In this document: piece by piece, positions 24,099-32,598 of the stretch
Layout: each line of letters opens with the position of its first letter
How positions within the stretch are numbered: position 1 is the stretch's first letter
From: Candidatus Rifleibacteriota bacterium
GTDB taxonomy: Bacteria; Muiribacteriota; Ozemobacteria; Ozemobacterales; Ozemobacteraceae
DNA length: 46,558 nt
Direction of reading: 5' to 3'
Assembly: GCA_015233155.1 (NCBI GenBank)
Contig: JADFYG010000051.1
Location: 1-46,558, forward strand
The notes under the pieces: generated by a model
The model's database searches: none
The model's input: the letters and a program-made list of their open reading frames with translations, nothing else
What the model was told of the DNA's origin: nothing
Translations under genes and position numbers: made by a program

Positions 24099-25640
24099 TC
24101 ATTGCGGCCGTTTCTCCAGTTGCGTGTAAGACAGGCCCAAACTGTGCAGCGCGGCTGGATTCCCGTCGCGGGATAAAATAATGTGCAGACTTGTGCCGGT
24201 AATATTCTTGAGAAGCGATTTGTCCAGTTTTTCTATATATCCGTCGGTGACAACCACGGCGGCGGAAGGCCGCGTCTTTGCTATGTGCCTCAGAACTGAT
24301 GACAGACTCGTGCCACCGGAAGTCATCGCTTTGAGTTGCCCGCGTTCGATCACCGCTGGCGCCACTTCATCACTGAAAGCCCAGAAGGGGCGGCGAATGT
24401 ATCGGGATAACCTGGCAAGCAGCGCGATTATCTGGGGCATCTCGGCATTCATTGAGCCGGACACATCAAGATAGACTTGGGCGGTCCCGTCGCGTTTCAC
24501 GATATCTTCGATCCAGCAGGCATCCGGCAGGAAGGTCGACCACGACGATTTGAGAAATGCCCGTCGATCACGCGATGATAGAACTGGAATCCTATATTCG
24601 CTCAGAACAGGCTTCCGGGCTCGCGACTTCGGATCAGGCTGCAGATGTCGTTTCAGTACAGCAAGCGTTGCTCTCCGCCATCTGGCCATTGGCTCATCGA
24701 TCTGAGTGATCAATGTTTCGTAGGGATTGGCGCCAACTCCTTGTGATTTTGGCAGACGCCAGATCCCGGAACCATTCATCTCCTTCAGTGACTGTTTCAG
24801 GGCGTCCCGCAGAGCTTGGGAAGCCTCCTTCTCGAGTTCCTCGTGGCCTCCAAGCAGACCATCGAAACCTTCGCCCCCGTCGTCAACGAGTACAAACGAA
24901 CCGTCACCATTGCCGTCGCCGTTACCTCCGCCTCCGCCATCGCTATCATCGCCACTGTTGCCATTATCGTCACCGTCGTCATCGTCAGCCCTGTTACCAT
25001 CGCGATCACCAACGTTCAGGCCCATACCCCCGCCGGGCAGGATCGAGTCTTTTGAGCCCCCTCCGGAGAGCACTAATGAGCCCTTCAATTTTACGGACAG
25101 AAGCAAGGATGTCCCGAGATCACTGGCCAGGCTTGCAATATCATCGGCGTTCAGATTGCCTTTATAAAGGTCACCCCAGGCGCGAACCCAGGCTGGCACA
25201 GAAGAAAGATTGCTGTTATATGCGATGGCCTCTTCCCGGTTCATCGGCCGCAGAAGCTTCAGCAGGCCAGACGCTTTCGCATAGTATTTCGCCATCATCG
25301 ATGAATACGTTACGCCATACTGGCGATGAATAATCGCATTGATCACCGCGTCGAAGGCGATATGTCGCGCTCTGGAAAATGGCAGTTTCTTCTCGGTATG
25401 GCGCAACAGCACGTGCAGAAATTCATGGCACAATACCGCCTTTACGTGATCATCCCGGAAGCAGTTCTCCCGAACGAATTCGAGATTGACGAGAAGGCGC
25501 GGCTTATCCTCGCAGGTCACTGCCAGTGTCGGAACCCTCGTCGTGAACTCGACTTCGAGTATTCTCAGCACAGCCCGAAGCGCGAAAGGGTTTTCCTCGA
25601 TCAACTCGCTGATGACAGCGTTAAATTGTAGTTCATTCAT
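24099..25640 (-). CDS. DUF2201-type protein: metallopeptidase-like plus vWA-like domain
   Basis: The 513-residue protein has two known domains joined by a low-complexity linker. The N-terminal part has HEFLHVLLRH (His72, His76, His81), an HExxH zinc-peptidase-like motif, after a beta strand. The linker at about 210-260 is very rich in Gly and Asp. The C-terminal domain has the MIDAS motif DVSGSM (Asp392), TSGGTS near 442 and VVVTDG near 465. Family members are encoded next to MoxR AAA+ ATPases, as here, and are thought to work with them in assembling or remodelling complexes. ATG 25640 overlaps the preceding stop by four bases, so translation is coupled. Confidence 0.88.
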   Translation of the reverse strand: MNELQFNAVISELIEENPFALRAVLRILEVEFTTRVPTLAVTCEDKPRLLVNLEFVRENCFRDDHVKAVLCHEFLHVLLRHTEKKLPFSRARHIAFDAVINAIIHRQYGVTYSSMMAKYYAKASGLLKLLRPMNREEAIAYNSNLSSVPAWVRAWGDLYKGNLNADDIASLASDLGTSLLLSVKLKGSLVLSGGGSKDSILPGGGMGLNVGDRDGNRADDDDGDDNGNSGDDSDGGGGGNGDGNGDGSFVLVDDGGEGFDGLLGGHEELEKEASQALRDALKQSLKEMNGSGIWRLPKSQGVGANPYETLITQIDEPMARWRRATLAVLKRHLQPDPKSRARKPVLSEYRIPVLSSRDRRAFLKSSWSTFLPDACWIEDIVKRDGTAQVYLDVSGSMNAEMPQIIALLARLSRYIRRPFWAFSDEVAPAVIERGQLKAMTSGGTSLSSVLRHIAKTRPSAAVVVTDGYIEKLDKSLLKNITGTSLHIILSRDGNPAALHSLGLSYTQLEKRPQ

Positions 25641-26200
25641 TCGTAAAACCCCGTCGGATCGTAAAGTTCGAGTGCGCGTCCAAGGCTTGCTTCAGTCCAA
25701 AGCACTGCTCGCCCCGGGTTATAGAGGAACGGACTGCACAGGCCGAGTATGAGAGCCTGCTGAAGGACATCGCGTGGGTCGGAATCATGAACGGACAGTC
25801 GCCAGGAGTCATCCTTCGCCAGCCGTGCCATCAGGCATTGCGGCGGAAGCAGGAACTTGTCCCGCATGTCTTCCGGATTGCCGTGTCCTTCGTCCCGCGC
25901 CAGTTTCTCGATGACTTGCACGGGATACCGAAGGTTCGCAAAATCCAGTCCGACCCGGATAATCAGAGGGCATTTTATGAATCCATCGTTTTTCCCAAGC
26001 AGGCTGGATGCAATACGTTCCGATCTCGTGCGGCTTTGAGGACCGCCAATGTTTGCCCAGTATTTGATGTTCTGTCTGTCGAATTGCGCCCGCAACGACT
26101 GATGAGAATCGCATGTCAATCTTTCATACTCAGGGTAAGGAGAAATCCATTGTGGTGGCAATGGAATCCCTGTAAAAACTGCCTGACCGGAGAGATTCAT
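25637..26200 (-). CDS. Unknown protein between MoxR and vWA genes
   Basis: The 187-residue protein is coupled on both sides. Its start overlaps the MoxR stop, and its stop overlaps the vWA start, by four bases each. Sequence blocks include PLPPQWISPYPEYERL, CPLIIRVGLDFANLRYPVQV, KFLLPPQCLMARLAKDDSWR and GRAVLWTEASLGRALELYDP. I know no name for it. Its place suggests a third subunit or adaptor of a MoxR/vWA complex. No signal peptide or membrane segment is present. Confidence 0.72.
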   Translation of the reverse strand: MNLSGQAVFTGIPLPPQWISPYPEYERLTCDSHQSLRAQFDRQNIKYWANIGGPQSRTRSERIASSLLGKNDGFIKCPLIIRVGLDFANLRYPVQVIEKLARDEGHGNPEDMRDKFLLPPQCLMARLAKDDSWRLSVHDSDPRDVLQQALILGLCSPFLYNPGRAVLWTEASLGRALELYDPTGFYE

Positions 26201-27588
26201 ACGAGTTTTCGCTCCTTGAGCAGGTTAACGCAGTCGTTTATGTCGGCTTCAAGCTTGCCGGGATCAGCTGGAACCACGTTATTTACGAGATACCAGTTGA
26301 AAAGCTGTCTGGCACGGTGAACACGCGGCCCGCTGAGCTCGGCGAGCAGTTTGGCGTAGCGGGCGAAATCCGGATGCTGAGTATTATTTCCCGACATGCG
26401 TTCCTGCCAGCTGATTTCACCCTCGACGGTAAAAATCGGACTTGCCGTCTTGGCAAGATCATTGACTCCGTCACTGCCGATCGGCAGTTTCCCCATGGCT
26501 GCCGCCGGATAAAGCGCAAAAGACAACGCTGCGGTCTGATCGCGTGGTCCGGAAGCAAGAAACTGAGCGATAGCCATACTGCCGAGATCCGGGCTATTGC
26601 ATCCGTCCAGCAGTTCCCGCAGTTTCCCGACCAGTGTGGCTTCGGCCATGAAAGCGTGTATCCATGCTTCGCGGGCATGACTGGCGATATTCCATGCCGC
26701 GATATGAGATGCGAGAACTTTCTTTTCCGCGGGCTCGACGCCCCAAGCGATATGCGGCAGACTGCAGTCCAGAACTTGCCGGAAACCTTCTTCGGAGTTA
26801 CTGCCACCCACGATGCTGGCGGCCAGAAGACTGCGCGTCAGCAGGCGCGAACGTCGTGGGGAAATGCGAATCCCGGCAGCATTCAGGTTTGAAATGACGG
26901 AAGTGGTGTAGTCCAGAATGAAAGTCGGACACTGGTTCAGCTGATCCAGAAAAATCTGTCGCCATTGTGCGATCAGCCCCTTCAGACGGCCCCCATCGTC
27001 GGAAGCCTTCCCCTCGCCACCGGGGTCGGCCACGCGCGATCTCTCATCCGCCGTCAGCCCTTCCCAATCTTTGGCGCGGACCAGAAGCGCGAAGCGATCA
27101 GCCAGGGCAGGGTCGAGCGGCTCGGAGCCGGCGTATTCCTCGATTGCGCCCTGATCTGATGAACATGGATTCATGGCCGCCCATCGATACCGGAGTCGGG
27201 AAAGAGCGATGCCCTGAATACGGCGTTCATGAACCAGTGAGAAGAGGCGATTTTGGTGTTCGGGTTTACAGCGGCTGATTTCGTCGATCAGCACGGACTC
27301 GGCAGACCAGACTGTCGCCGGGGTTTCCAGGAACTTGACGCCACCTTTATCCTGATCGGGGTATGGAAAACCAACAAGATCATCGAAGGAGATGAGGCTG
27401 GCGTTATAGTGACGATGCTCGAGGCCAAGCGCCTCGGAAAGTGAGTTGAGCAGAAAGGTCTTCCCTGTGCCGGAGTTTCCGATGAGAAGCAGGGGATCTT
27501 CCGTGACGAGGGCGGCCAGGATAACGGTTTCGACTTCGTTGAAGCCATACACCCCGAGCGGAACGATGAATGATTCTTTCATGAGCAT
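26197..27588 (-). CDS. MoxR-family AAA+ ATPase
   Basis: The 463-residue protein has Walker A GNSGTGKT (37-44), Walker B SVLIDEISR (98-106) and the sensor block AAMNP, followed by an insert and DPALADRFALLV (arginine finger region). This is the MoxR class, usually paired with vWA proteins as chaperone-like machines that activate or insert metal centres in partners. The C-terminal half is helical. ATG 27588 is chosen because of GGAGACATA upstream; the frame extends further upstream without a ribosome site. It heads a coupled three-gene unit with the unknown 187-residue protein and the vWA/metallopeptidase. Confidence 0.9.
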   Translation of the reverse strand: MLMKESFIVPLGVYGFNEVETVILAALVTEDPLLLIGNSGTGKTFLLNSLSEALGLEHRHYNASLISFDDLVGFPYPDQDKGGVKFLETPATVWSAESVLIDEISRCKPEHQNRLFSLVHERRIQGIALSRLRYRWAAMNPCSSDQGAIEEYAGSEPLDPALADRFALLVRAKDWEGLTADERSRVADPGGEGKASDDGGRLKGLIAQWRQIFLDQLNQCPTFILDYTTSVISNLNAAGIRISPRRSRLLTRSLLAASIVGGSNSEEGFRQVLDCSLPHIAWGVEPAEKKVLASHIAAWNIASHAREAWIHAFMAEATLVGKLRELLDGCNSPDLGSMAIAQFLASGPRDQTAALSFALYPAAAMGKLPIGSDGVNDLAKTASPIFTVEGEISWQERMSGNNTQHPDFARYAKLLAELSGPRVHRARQLFNWYLVNNVVPADPGKLEADINDCVNLLKERKLV

Positions 27589-27660
27589 TATGTCTCCTAT
27601 CGTGGCCGATCTGTCGATTGCGTATTCGATCCTCAATATACGTTTGTAATGATATCGTAG

Positions 27661-27680
27661 GGGCGACCGGTTGGTCGCCC
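27661..27680. repeat. REP-like palindrome, GGGCGACC/GGTCGCCC
   Basis: Eight-base arms pair perfectly around GGTT. The sequence is preceded by GTAG, giving a TAGGGGC head as in the palindrome at 12446-12463. It lies in the 121-bp gap between the DnaB-C-like gene and MoxR. No T-run follows in the transcribed direction, so it is a poor terminator and more likely an extragenic repeat. Confidence 0.5.
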
Positions 27681-27709
27681 GGAAGCGCACGAATATTCTG
27701 TAATAGGTA

Positions 27710-29383
27710 TTACTCCTGCGTTTTATAACCCCAGGGGCCGAAGGAATCGGGTAATTGGGTGGTTCCAACGGTGCCATGAAGGTTTTTCGCGACGATCAAT
27801 TCATAATCCATACACTTTTCATAATCCATCCCCTTTTCCTTGTCCGGTGGTTTCCAATACTCGTCAATGTGGAGGAAGCAAGCAATGTCGGCCGATTTTC
27901 CGATCTCTCCCAGTTCTGATAACTGTGGACGAGGCTGTCTGTCGGAACTATCTACCGGTTTCCACGAGATTTGCGACGAGCAGATCATCGGCACTTTCAG
28001 ATCGCGAGCCAGTCGTTTCAATTCGCAGGCGACCTGCGAAATCTCGTGCTGTCTGGTCATTGAGTTTGAATCATCAGAGAGCCTTACTAACTCCAGATAA
28101 TCGATTACAATAAGGCCGAGCGGAAAACCATTGAGCAGGCTGATGCACTGTGTGATTGCTTCGCGTAATCCCGATAGCGTTATATCCGGTGCCGAGTAGC
28201 TGAACATTCGACTATTCGATAACCGCTCACCGGCGACGAGAAGACGCTTCCACTCCTCATCATCTAACCAGCCGAAGAACATATTGTTCGACTCGACATT
28301 TGCGATTGCAGATAGCAGTCCCCATGTCATTGTCACTCCATTATCGAGAGCAAAATACAGGACTCCCTTGTTCAAGTTCATGGAGTAGTGCATTGCGATA
28401 TTTTCCAGAAACTTCGATTGAGTCTGTTTCCATTCCATGTTCTCAAAACCCATGATTATCAGATCCGTGTCATCGAATTCAGGCAGGAATCTATCAAACG
28501 CGGGAAGCTCCGGCAATACGCTCGGGGCTTTAATAATGTGCTTTTCCGGGGTGCAGAGCTGACCAATATAATCGAGTTCGGCAGGAACCGATTCCGCGAT
28601 CGACATCAGGCCCGATGGTTCGGGCAGTGCCTCGAATTGTGACTCTTCCTCATTCATCCCGTATGATTGCTGTGGCTCCCGAGATCGGTCGATCGAATCC
28701 GGAGCCGTTGATGCGTGAGCATGTTTACGGATCGCTGTAACAATCGCATTCAAGATCTCAAGTCCAGCCGCCTCATCGCGTGAAAAGTTTCCGGCGTCGT
28801 CGAGAGGTGGAAACATGGAATTCACCTGTATCTTGTTTCCATCCCTTGAAATTGACTCCAAAGCCCATTGAACATTTTCGAGAAGAATGTCGTCACCTTG
28901 AACCATTTCCCGATGGGTAATGATTGTGAGGAAGCGGCTGCCATCGATATATTTAGCGACGTTAGCTAAGCCATAGGGGGATAAAAGATTGTTGTCGAGG
29001 TTCGCCACTATACTGATCGAATTTGCTTCCATGATCATCATCCGAAAGTTTTCCGGAAAAGGTCCCGATGCATGCATCATATATTGAGCAAACATTTTAA
29101 AGCCGCCCGGACGGCCCAGATTATTACAGAACGTCTCGAAGGATTTTATCCCGCCCGGAAAGTGCATGTCATTCCAGCAAATACCCGACTGCAAACCTGG
29201 GGCCCAGAACCGTATGGTTTCCGGATACTCGACGGTGACCAGATGGAATTTATCCGGATCTTCATTCATAAAGATCGGCTTCAACCTTCGGCCGATCTTC
29301 CCGATAGCGATTATCAAATGCTGTCTGGCACGTATTATTTTTTCGGGAAGTCCCTTACGCCGCTTAATTTTCCTGCTTTCCAT
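27710..29383 (-). CDS. DnaB-C-like protein with a decayed P-loop
   Basis: The 557-residue protein has a C-terminal half that follows the RecA-like ATPase domain of DnaB: LGLIVIDYLELV (Walker B, 422-433), EISQVACELKRLARDLKVP, MICSSQIS, PQLSELGEIGKSADIACFL and ELIVAKNLHGTVGTTQLP. The Walker A, normally like GRPSMGKT, reads GFENMEWKQT (312-321), so ATP hydrolysis is doubtful. The N-terminal 270 residues match nothing I know and replace the DnaB-N domain, which is found instead in the genes at 17670 and 19186. It may be a structural or inhibitory partner of a helicase. A near-consensus sigma-54 promoter lies 43-58 bp upstream of ATG 29383. Confidence 0.75.
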   Translation of the reverse strand: MESRKIKRRKGLPEKIIRARQHLIIAIGKIGRRLKPIFMNEDPDKFHLVTVEYPETIRFWAPGLQSGICWNDMHFPGGIKSFETFCNNLGRPGGFKMFAQYMMHASGPFPENFRMMIMEANSISIVANLDNNLLSPYGLANVAKYIDGSRFLTIITHREMVQGDDILLENVQWALESISRDGNKIQVNSMFPPLDDAGNFSRDEAAGLEILNAIVTAIRKHAHASTAPDSIDRSREPQQSYGMNEEESQFEALPEPSGLMSIAESVPAELDYIGQLCTPEKHIIKAPSVLPELPAFDRFLPEFDDTDLIIMGFENMEWKQTQSKFLENIAMHYSMNLNKGVLYFALDNGVTMTWGLLSAIANVESNNMFFGWLDDEEWKRLLVAGERLSNSRMFSYSAPDITLSGLREAITQCISLLNGFPLGLIVIDYLELVRLSDDSNSMTRQHEISQVACELKRLARDLKVPMICSSQISWKPVDSSDRQPRPQLSELGEIGKSADIACFLHIDEYWKPPDKEKGMDYEKCMDYELIVAKNLHGTVGTTQLPDSFGPWGYKTQE

Positions 29384-29425
29384 CGTTCATTGCCTCCCAT
29401 TGTTTCGCGTGTCATATATTCATTA

Positions 29426-29441
29426 AGCAGGTTTCGTGCCA
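29426..29441 (-). promoter_or_regulatory. Predicted sigma-54 promoter (best match)
   Basis: The minus strand reads TGGCACGAAACCTGCT. It matches the TGGCACG-N4-TTGCT consensus at all but one position, with GG and GC ten bases apart. The start would be near 29415, about 32 bases before ATG 29383. It could drive the DnaB-C-like gene and, by readthrough, the MoxR unit. Confidence 0.7.
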
Positions 29442-29734
29442 TCGACAAGTTATTATCAAAATGGCATAAACAAATCATTCCGTGACTTCAGGAGATGAAA
29501 AATGACTGGGTAACATTTTCAGTTCGGCTGTCACGCAGTGGTTTCAGGCGTTGATGGTCAGAATTATATATTGTGGAATATACACGCGCGACTGGAATGC
29601 AGGGCCAATGTAGTGACCCGCATCGCCATGAACTCTCGATAAGAAGATATATATGAACAGACGATTTATCACTTATAAAACCGGTTCGGCTGTCTAGTAA
29701 TCCTGACCACCGCCTTCTCCTTGATTTAAATTGC

Positions 29735-29800
29735 CGATATCATCGATGCCAATCGCTCAACAAGGCAGTTCACAGATCGCCACAATTGTAATCTTCGCTT
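29735..29800 (-). repeat. Possible diverged fourth copy of the structured element
   Basis: On the minus strand this stretch contains GTTGAGCGATTGGCATCGATG and, 22 bases before AGCGATTG, a CGATC-x4-GAAC block. Both resemble the core of the 72-nt element. The spacing is three bases shorter and the outer stem is not clear, so the match is weak. It lies about 300 bp upstream of the sigma-54 promoter at 29426-29441. The rest of 29442-29870 shows no gene. Confidence 0.3.
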
Positions 29801-29870
29801 TGCTCCGACACGTGGACAGGACTTGCCGGAATAAGCAATGTTTGAAAGAAAAGATGATAACAGAATCTAT

Positions 29871-30842
29871 TTACTTCGCAATTTTGATGCCTGAAGTTGC
29901 ATAATAATTCCATGCCAAATCTTTCAAATCCGGGAGCGAATTTCCGTTTTCGTCCACTAATCTATTTTTGTATGTTCGAATCAGTCCAGTCAATTTATCA
30001 AGCATTGGTTTACCGGCATTAGCATTTTGAATCATTACGCATCGATATTTCTTTTCTTTTGCATTGGATCTAATGCCCGTGACCCAAAATACCCCAATAC
30101 CATATCTCTGCAGTTGTAAAATTCTATCATGCTCGTCATAATCAGGTGGCTGGAAAAATGCATACCACGGTTTGTAATAGGCTGCGTATACATAATGTGC
30201 AAAATTCTGGTATGTGGTAACCTCAGCAAGTAATTTGTCTTCAAGGAATTCTTTTACCCCGCGCTTAACTTCGATTGCGATAACTTCAATTTCATAGCTT
30301 GGAAGATTGTCATAATCTGGTAGAGCAACCCCAAGAATGTCAGGGTTATAATTCGCCCCCATCAAGCTCGTCTCAGCCGCTGAATAAATATGGGTAAACC
30401 AATCCTGTTCGATCAACCAATCTTTAAGGGAAGGTACAAGTTCACTTTCTTTTTTGGCCTCTACAAGGATTATATCCATGCTTTCGGGGGATTCTGGTTG
30501 TGTGTCCTGGCTGGCCGCATTATTTTCAACTCCAATGTTACTCTCTATTCCTCTGGATTTCCTGATTTCTTCAATCGTCTTTCTACGGATCTTCCCATTT
30601 CTTCTGCCCAATGTGATGAAACCATCTGAATATAATGTCGCTTTGGCGCGACCGAATAATCCATTAACATCCTGTTGAATTTCATTTGTATCCTTTGGAA
30701 TAATTTTGGAAATTATTTCCTCCTGAGTTAACGGATTTAATACAGCACAATAAAATTTATCAATTTGTTCCTTGAATTGTGGGTCATCAATCGTTGCAAT
30801 AAATCGCAAATACATTTGCTCCAATGGATTTTCAACAGCCAT
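29871..30842 (-). CDS. PD-(D/E)XK nuclease-fold protein, HrgA-like, copy 2
   Basis: The 323-residue protein has a helical N-terminus (LIPKDTNEI-like region with winged-helix character), a linker rich in Glu and Ser, and a nuclease-like core. The core has NPDILGVALP (PD), then VIAIEVKRGV (E-x-K), then AEVTTYQNFAHYVYAAYY, the order of PD-(D/E)XK enzymes. It parallels the gene at 14826 in layout but shares little exact sequence. It is AT-rich relative to the operon genes, consistent with acquired cargo. The ATG at 30842 is preferred over an upstream TTG because of the G-rich stretch before it. It is likely to bind or cut DNA or RNA; the target is unknown. Confidence 0.68.
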   Translation of the reverse strand: MAVENPLEQMYLRFIATIDDPQFKEQIDKFYCAVLNPLTQEEIISKIIPKDTNEIQQDVNGLFGRAKATLYSDGFITLGRRNGKIRRKTIEEIRKSRGIESNIGVENNAASQDTQPESPESMDIILVEAKKESELVPSLKDWLIEQDWFTHIYSAAETSLMGANYNPDILGVALPDYDNLPSYEIEVIAIEVKRGVKEFLEDKLLAEVTTYQNFAHYVYAAYYKPWYAFFQPPDYDEHDRILQLQRYGIGVFWVTGIRSNAKEKKYRCVMIQNANAGKPMLDKLTGLIRTYKNRLVDENGNSLPDLKDLAWNYYATSGIKIAK

Positions 30843-30909
30843 AATCAATACCCCCCCTTCAAATTGGTCAACAGCATGTTATTCATAAGAAATCGCAGTA
30901 TATCAATGT

Positions 30910-31125
30910 TCAGTAGTCATTGCACCATCCCCCGAGTATCAGGTCGCCCATCTCGATATTCTTTCCGTTCAGGAAATTCAGGACACCAGCGGTAGGCAGA
31001 TATTTTAAAAAATTGACCAGCAAACAAGGTTCTGCCGTGAGTTCCTCAATCCGGACATCATTCCTGAGTCTGAGCCTGTTGCGGTCGACTCCCTCGATGA
31101 TATTTCCCGGATTCCTGGAAAGCAC
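30910..31125 (-). CDS. Small hypothetical protein
   Basis: The 71-residue product begins at GTG 31125 and contains LTAEPCLLVNFLKYLPTAG and MGDLILGGWCNDY. It starts 15 bp after the stop of the 173-residue gene and lacks a clear ribosome site, so it would depend on translational re-initiation. It has no membrane segment or known motif. The composition is protein-like and similar to that of its neighbours, which is why I list it, with reserve. Confidence 0.42.
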   Translation of the reverse strand: MLSRNPGNIIEGVDRNRLRLRNDVRIEELTAEPCLLVNFLKYLPTAGVLNFLNGKNIEMGDLILGGWCNDY

Positions 31126-31140
31126 AGCACGCTTGAATTG

Positions 31141-31662
31141 TTATTTGCAGTAATCCTCGATCGCGTGAATTGTTTGAAGACGCATCATTTGAGTGAATTC
31201 ATAAAACGGAATCCTGTCATTGATGATGAGGATTGGAATAAGACCTTTATGACATGTATTGCAGCCAACTCTGGGGGGGCGGGAGAACTCATCGTCTCTT
31301 GATAACGGATCGGAATAGTGTTTTATGAGGTCATCCAGACGGAAAACAGCTTTGCAGCTCTTACAATAAGAATAATTGATTACTTCAATCCTTGTTCCGG
31401 GAACTTCTATTATGCCCATATTTTCGGTTTTGTTCTTCTCAATGATCTTATCGAGGAGTATTTCGCCGAGGGGATCGCTAAAAAAATGGATGATCGAAAT
31501 GTTCTCTGAACATGATGAGTTGCATCCGGGGAAAGCGAATTCCAAGCCCGTCAAAAAAGTCTCGAACTCGCGGACGCTTTCGAAGTATGACCAACCGGGA
31601 TCTGGATTTGTGCAGTGAATAAGAAGCGCCTCGATTTCCTCAGCCGATAGCAAACTACCCAT
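31141..31662 (-). CDS. Hypothetical protein with a CxxC...CxxC zinc-ribbon-like pair
   Basis: The 173-residue protein carries YCKSCKAVF (near residue 100) and RVGCNTCHKGLI (near 133), two CxxC pairs 30 residues apart that could hold one Zn ion. The N-terminal half is acidic with FESVREFETFLTGLEFAFPG, and the C-terminus is helical (FTQMMRLQTIHAIEDYC). I do not know a family for it. An excellent AGGAGG site lies before ATG 31662. It lies 280 bp downstream of the FYSQSF copy 2 gene. The gap 31663-31942 holds a CGCGGAGATCCGCG palindrome but no gene. Confidence 0.65.
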   Translation of the reverse strand: MGSLLSAEEIEALLIHCTNPDPGWSYFESVREFETFLTGLEFAFPGCNSSCSENISIIHFFSDPLGEILLDKIIEKNKTENMGIIEVPGTRIEVINYSYCKSCKAVFRLDDLIKHYSDPLSRDDEFSRPPRVGCNTCHKGLIPILIINDRIPFYEFTQMMRLQTIHAIEDYCK

Positions 31663-31942
31663 TGGTTACCTCCTGACATCATCATCGATGTGACTGCCAT
31701 ATCTTGTCGCGGAGATCCGCGATTAAAGCGGAGACAATATTTTTACAGGATTACCGAAAATCATGATGGCTTAACAATCGGAGCAACACAGATATTACAA
31801 GTGCGGTAGTAATATTAACCGGGCATTACATCTGGAGACGGCAGCTGATGGGAAGCTTCGCATTTGTCAGGGGCATTTGTGGCGGACTTCCCCTCAAGCA
31901 TCGGTGCTTATTCCGGTGTCCGGCGGTCATTGATGTGTGGTG

Positions 31943-32410
31943 TCACTTACAAGACGGCGTTAAGCATCGTTCGGGAATATAAAGCTCACGAATCGCCGCC
32001 CATGCTGACGGGATTGGCGTCTTCGGCGGTTTATCCAGTTTTTCTCCGCACTCGACGGCGGCACTCAGGAAGAAATTAGCATGGAGGAATGCCTCGACTA
32101 TCGGTCTGGTGTAAATGCTCCAGTTCTCGTTGTATTCAAGTCGGAACTGCTTATCGTCGGCTCCTTCCCTGCATATTTCATCAAACAGTGGATTGAAAAT
32201 AGTTCCTGCAGGTGCCAGGCGGCGCAACAGAGCGATGACGCCCTGTGTTCTGCATTGCAGACGGTAAACGAAGAAGGATTGCGAATAGAAGCGGCGCACG
32301 AGGTCGAGTCCCGACGATTCGATTCCCGCAAGATGGACAACCATTTCCGCGTGGTACTTTCGGATGTTCGCCAGCAACTCACTCTCGGTCGAGTCATGAT
32401 CGATCGGCAT
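31943..32410 (-). CDS. FYSQSF-family protein of unknown function, copy 2
   Basis: The 155-residue protein is a shorter homologue of the protein at 18489-19052. It contains RRFYSQSFFVYRLQCRTQGV, LLRRLAPAG, FRLEYNENWSIYTRPIVEAF and FFLSAAVE. The EHN of copy 1 reads EYN. ATG 32410 has GGAG at proper spacing; the longer frame from 32446 is less likely. It is the first minus-strand gene below structured element B, which also contains a sigma-54-like promoter. The family function is unknown to me. Confidence 0.7.
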   Translation of the reverse strand: MPIDHDSTESELLANIRKYHAEMVVHLAGIESSGLDLVRRFYSQSFFVYRLQCRTQGVIALLRRLAPAGTIFNPLFDEICREGADDKQFRLEYNENWSIYTRPIVEAFLHANFFLSAAVECGEKLDKPPKTPIPSAWAAIRELYIPERCLTPSCK

Positions 32411-32524
32411 GATTTTTTCTCCTTCCATTCGTTGAAGATGAGTCACTTCCCGGGAATGTTGCGATTACTGTTTGAGCGTCAGATGTCACGGGCCGGGATT
32501 GTATGACTACCGAACCTGCATATT

Positions 32525-32598
32525 CTGTCGATGACTCAATCGCTCGACAATCAAGGTTACCGGTGATCGGCGCAATCTTTTATCCAGGCTTCAACAGC
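32525..32598 (-). repeat. Structured intergenic element, copy B (74 nt)
   Basis: On the minus strand it begins GCTGTTGAAGCCTGG and carries CGATCACCGGTAAC and AGCGATTGAGTCATC. The outer arms CTGTTGA and TCGACAG pair with one G:U. Compared with copy A (CTGATGA/TCATCAG), one base pair changes from A:T to T:A, a compensating change. The inner arm CGATCA/TGATTG also pairs with a G:U. It stands between divergent operons (32410 minus, 33298 plus). Confidence 0.6.
32572..32586 (-). promoter_or_regulatory. Sigma-54-like promoter inside element B
   Basis: The minus strand reads TGGATAAAAGATTGC, with GG and GC ten bases apart. The start would be near 32560, giving a leader of about 150 bases before ATG 32410. 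The other element copies keep only parts of this pattern, so this call is less certain than those at 11956 and 29426. Confidence 0.4.

Noticed and set aside
24797..25055. Long frames opposite the vWA gene linker
   Set aside because: They are low-complexity shadows of the Asp/Gly-rich coding repeat.
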